DNA of 64,000 bases from Gemmatimonadota bacterium (lineage in GTDB: Bacteria > Gemmatimonadota > Gemmatimonadetes > Gemmatimonadales > Gemmatimonadaceae): positions 455,994-519,993 of the forward strand of contig JADKAQ010000004.1 in NCBI GenBank assembly GCA_016719105.1. Reading direction: 5' to 3'. Made by a program: the position numbers and the translations under genes. This document shows positions 62,796 to 64,000 of the stretch, piece by piece (position 1 is the stretch's first letter; each line of letters begins with the position of its first letter). The notes below the pieces were generated by a model, which saw only the letters and a program-made list of their open reading frames with translations, made no database searches and was not told where the DNA came from.

Positions 62796-63995
62796 GTGCC
62801 CATGATGCGCACGACGTCGACTACAACATCCGCCGTGCTCCCGGCACTACTGGGGCTCGCGCTCGTTTCCCCGCTGGGCACATTGGGGCGTTTGCACGCG
62901 CAGTCTCCCGCGCGGCCTGCCGTCCGGCCGGCTGCACAGTGGGTCGTGCCCGCCGGCTTCGAGGTCACGACATTCGCGGCGAATGTCGAGAACGCGCGCG
63001 CGACGGCGCCCGACCCGCGGGGCACGGGGCCCGTCGGATCAAAGCGGGCCGGCAAGGTGCACGCGGTGATCGACCCAGACGGCGACGGCAAGGAGGACCG
63101 CGTGGTGGTGATCGCCAGCGGGTGACTCAACCGAATGGCGTCACCGTGCGCAATGGCGCGCTCTACGTCGCGACCACCAGCCCGCTCCTGCGCTTCGACG
63201 ACATCGAGCAGCATCTCGATGCGCCCCGCGCGCCGGCCGTCGTGCGCGACAGCCTGCCTAACCCGAGCGCCGGGCACACCTGGAAGTTCATCGCCTTCGG
63301 GCCCCGACGACCTGCTCTACATGTCGGTTGGCGCGCCGTGCAACGCCTGCCTCTCGCCCCCGCTGGTGTCGACCATCGTCCGGATGAAGCCCGATGGCTC
63401 GAACCTCCAGGTCTTCGCCGAGGGGGTGCGCAACACGGTCGGCTTCGACTGGCATCCGACCTCCCGAGAACTTTGGTTCACCGACAACGGGCGCGACGCA
63501 CTCGGCGACGACGTGCCCGGCGATGAGCTCAACGTCGCCCAGAAGGCCGGCCTGCACTTCGGCTTTCCGTTCTGTCATCAGGGCGACGTGAAGGACCCCG
63601 AGTTCGGCGCGCAGCGTGCCTGCGCCACCACCGAGCCGCCGGTGAAAGTGTTGGGCGCCCACGTCGCAGCCATCGGGATGACGTTCTACACGGGAAGGAT
63701 GTTTCCTGCCGAATACCGGAACGCGGTGTTCATCGCGGAGCACGGATCGTGGAACCGGTCGAAGCCGAGCGGCTATCGCGTCATGGTGCTGCGCACGAAT
63801 TGTCCCCGCGTGACGAGCTACGACACCTTCCTCGATGGCTTCCTCCCCAACCGGGACAGCGCACCGGGTGGCTGGGGGGGAGCACAGGGGGAGCGGCCTC
63901 GGCGGCCGCTGATGTGCTGCAGATGCCGGACGGCTCGCTTCTCATCAGCGACGGCCACGGGCAATCGCCTGTTGCGTGGCAGCTACCGTCGATAG
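62796..63995 (+). pseudogene. PQQ-type sugar/L-sorbosone dehydrogenase, several frameshifts
   Basis: It starts at ATG 62796 with a signal peptide that ends in GRLHA before Gln36. The visible domain is a beta-propeller like soluble glucose/sorbosone dehydrogenases: VPAGFEVTTFAANVENARA, LTQPNGVTVRNGALYVA, LLYMSVGAPCNACLSPPL, GVRNTVGFDWHP with LWFTDNGRD, and VFIAEHGSWNRSKPSGYRV. One-base breaks lie near 63121, 63303 and 63890. It would oxidise aldoses or sorbosone in the periplasm. It is the last gene before the right edge and belongs to the aldo-keto reductase operon by spacing. Confidence 0.85.
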
Positions 63996-64000
63996 TTATC

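Noticed and set aside
1..64000. CRISPR arrays, rRNA, tRNA and insertion-sequence transposases
   Set aside because: No regularly spaced repeats, no rRNA or tRNA motifs, and no transposase motifs were seen.

Overview
The window looks like a piece of a high-GC, diderm (outer-membrane) bacterium of the FCB group, most likely Gemmatimonadota. That is an inference from gene content, because no rRNA or tRNA gene is present to confirm it. Supporting content: a giant SprA-type outer-membrane protein (the translocon of type IX secretion), two Oar/SusC-like TonB-dependent receptors with an N-terminal carboxypeptidase-regulatory domain, a FecR protein with a Bacteroidota-style C-terminal domain, Lpt and Mla lipid-transport genes, a type IV pilus motor set, and repeated use of Gln as the first residue after signal-peptide cleavage.

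Layout. 0-9.4 kb: partial alpha/beta hydrolase, thiol oxidoreductase, DnaQ-type exonuclease, a sigma-like/FecR fusion, an SDR/DUF2867 protein, then a cold-response set (DEAD-box helicase, cold-shock protein, ribosomal protein S21). 9.4-16.1 kb: acetyl-CoA synthetase, STAS protein, a frameshifted LacI regulator, inorganic pyrophosphatase, APH-family kinase. 16.3-22.0 kb: a compact minus-strand operon (ketoacyl synthase, SRPBCC, methyltransferase, flavin reductase, geranylgeranyl-reductase-like flavoprotein, lipoprotein, DUF92) that looks biosynthetic. 22.1-29.6 kb: V4R-like protein, M24 peptidase, two APC permeases, FmdB-like protein, heme O synthase. 30.0-38.9 kb: two TonB-dependent receptors flanking a secreted phosphodiesterase/phosphatase. 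39.0-43.7 kb: a four-gene minus-strand operon lptF-lptG-mlaE-mlaD in which every junction is a 4-base overlap (one frameshift in lptG). 44.0-56.4 kb: sprA, a glutaminyl-cyclase-like M28 enzyme overlapping its stop, a ComEA-like protein, and pilB-pilT-pilC. 56.4-64 kb: a region dense in frameshifts with a LysR regulator, three aldo-keto reductases, an alpha/beta hydrolase and a sorbosone-dehydrogenase-like enzyme.

Most interesting signals. (1) A glutaminyl-cyclase-like gene is translationally coupled to the sprA translocon gene, and all six recognisable signal-peptidase-I substrates in the window have Gln at +1 (the Q-rule pattern known from Bacteroidota). (2) The octamer GCCTAACG/CGTTAGGC occurs at least 29 times, many times more than composition predicts. 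(3) Purine-rich GGGA(A)GAC repeats form inverted pairs that fill two intergenic gaps exactly, and a third copy has become the C-terminus of PilT. (4) Frameshifts are sparse to about 56 kb and then abundant to the right edge, which suggests either consensus errors or real decay.
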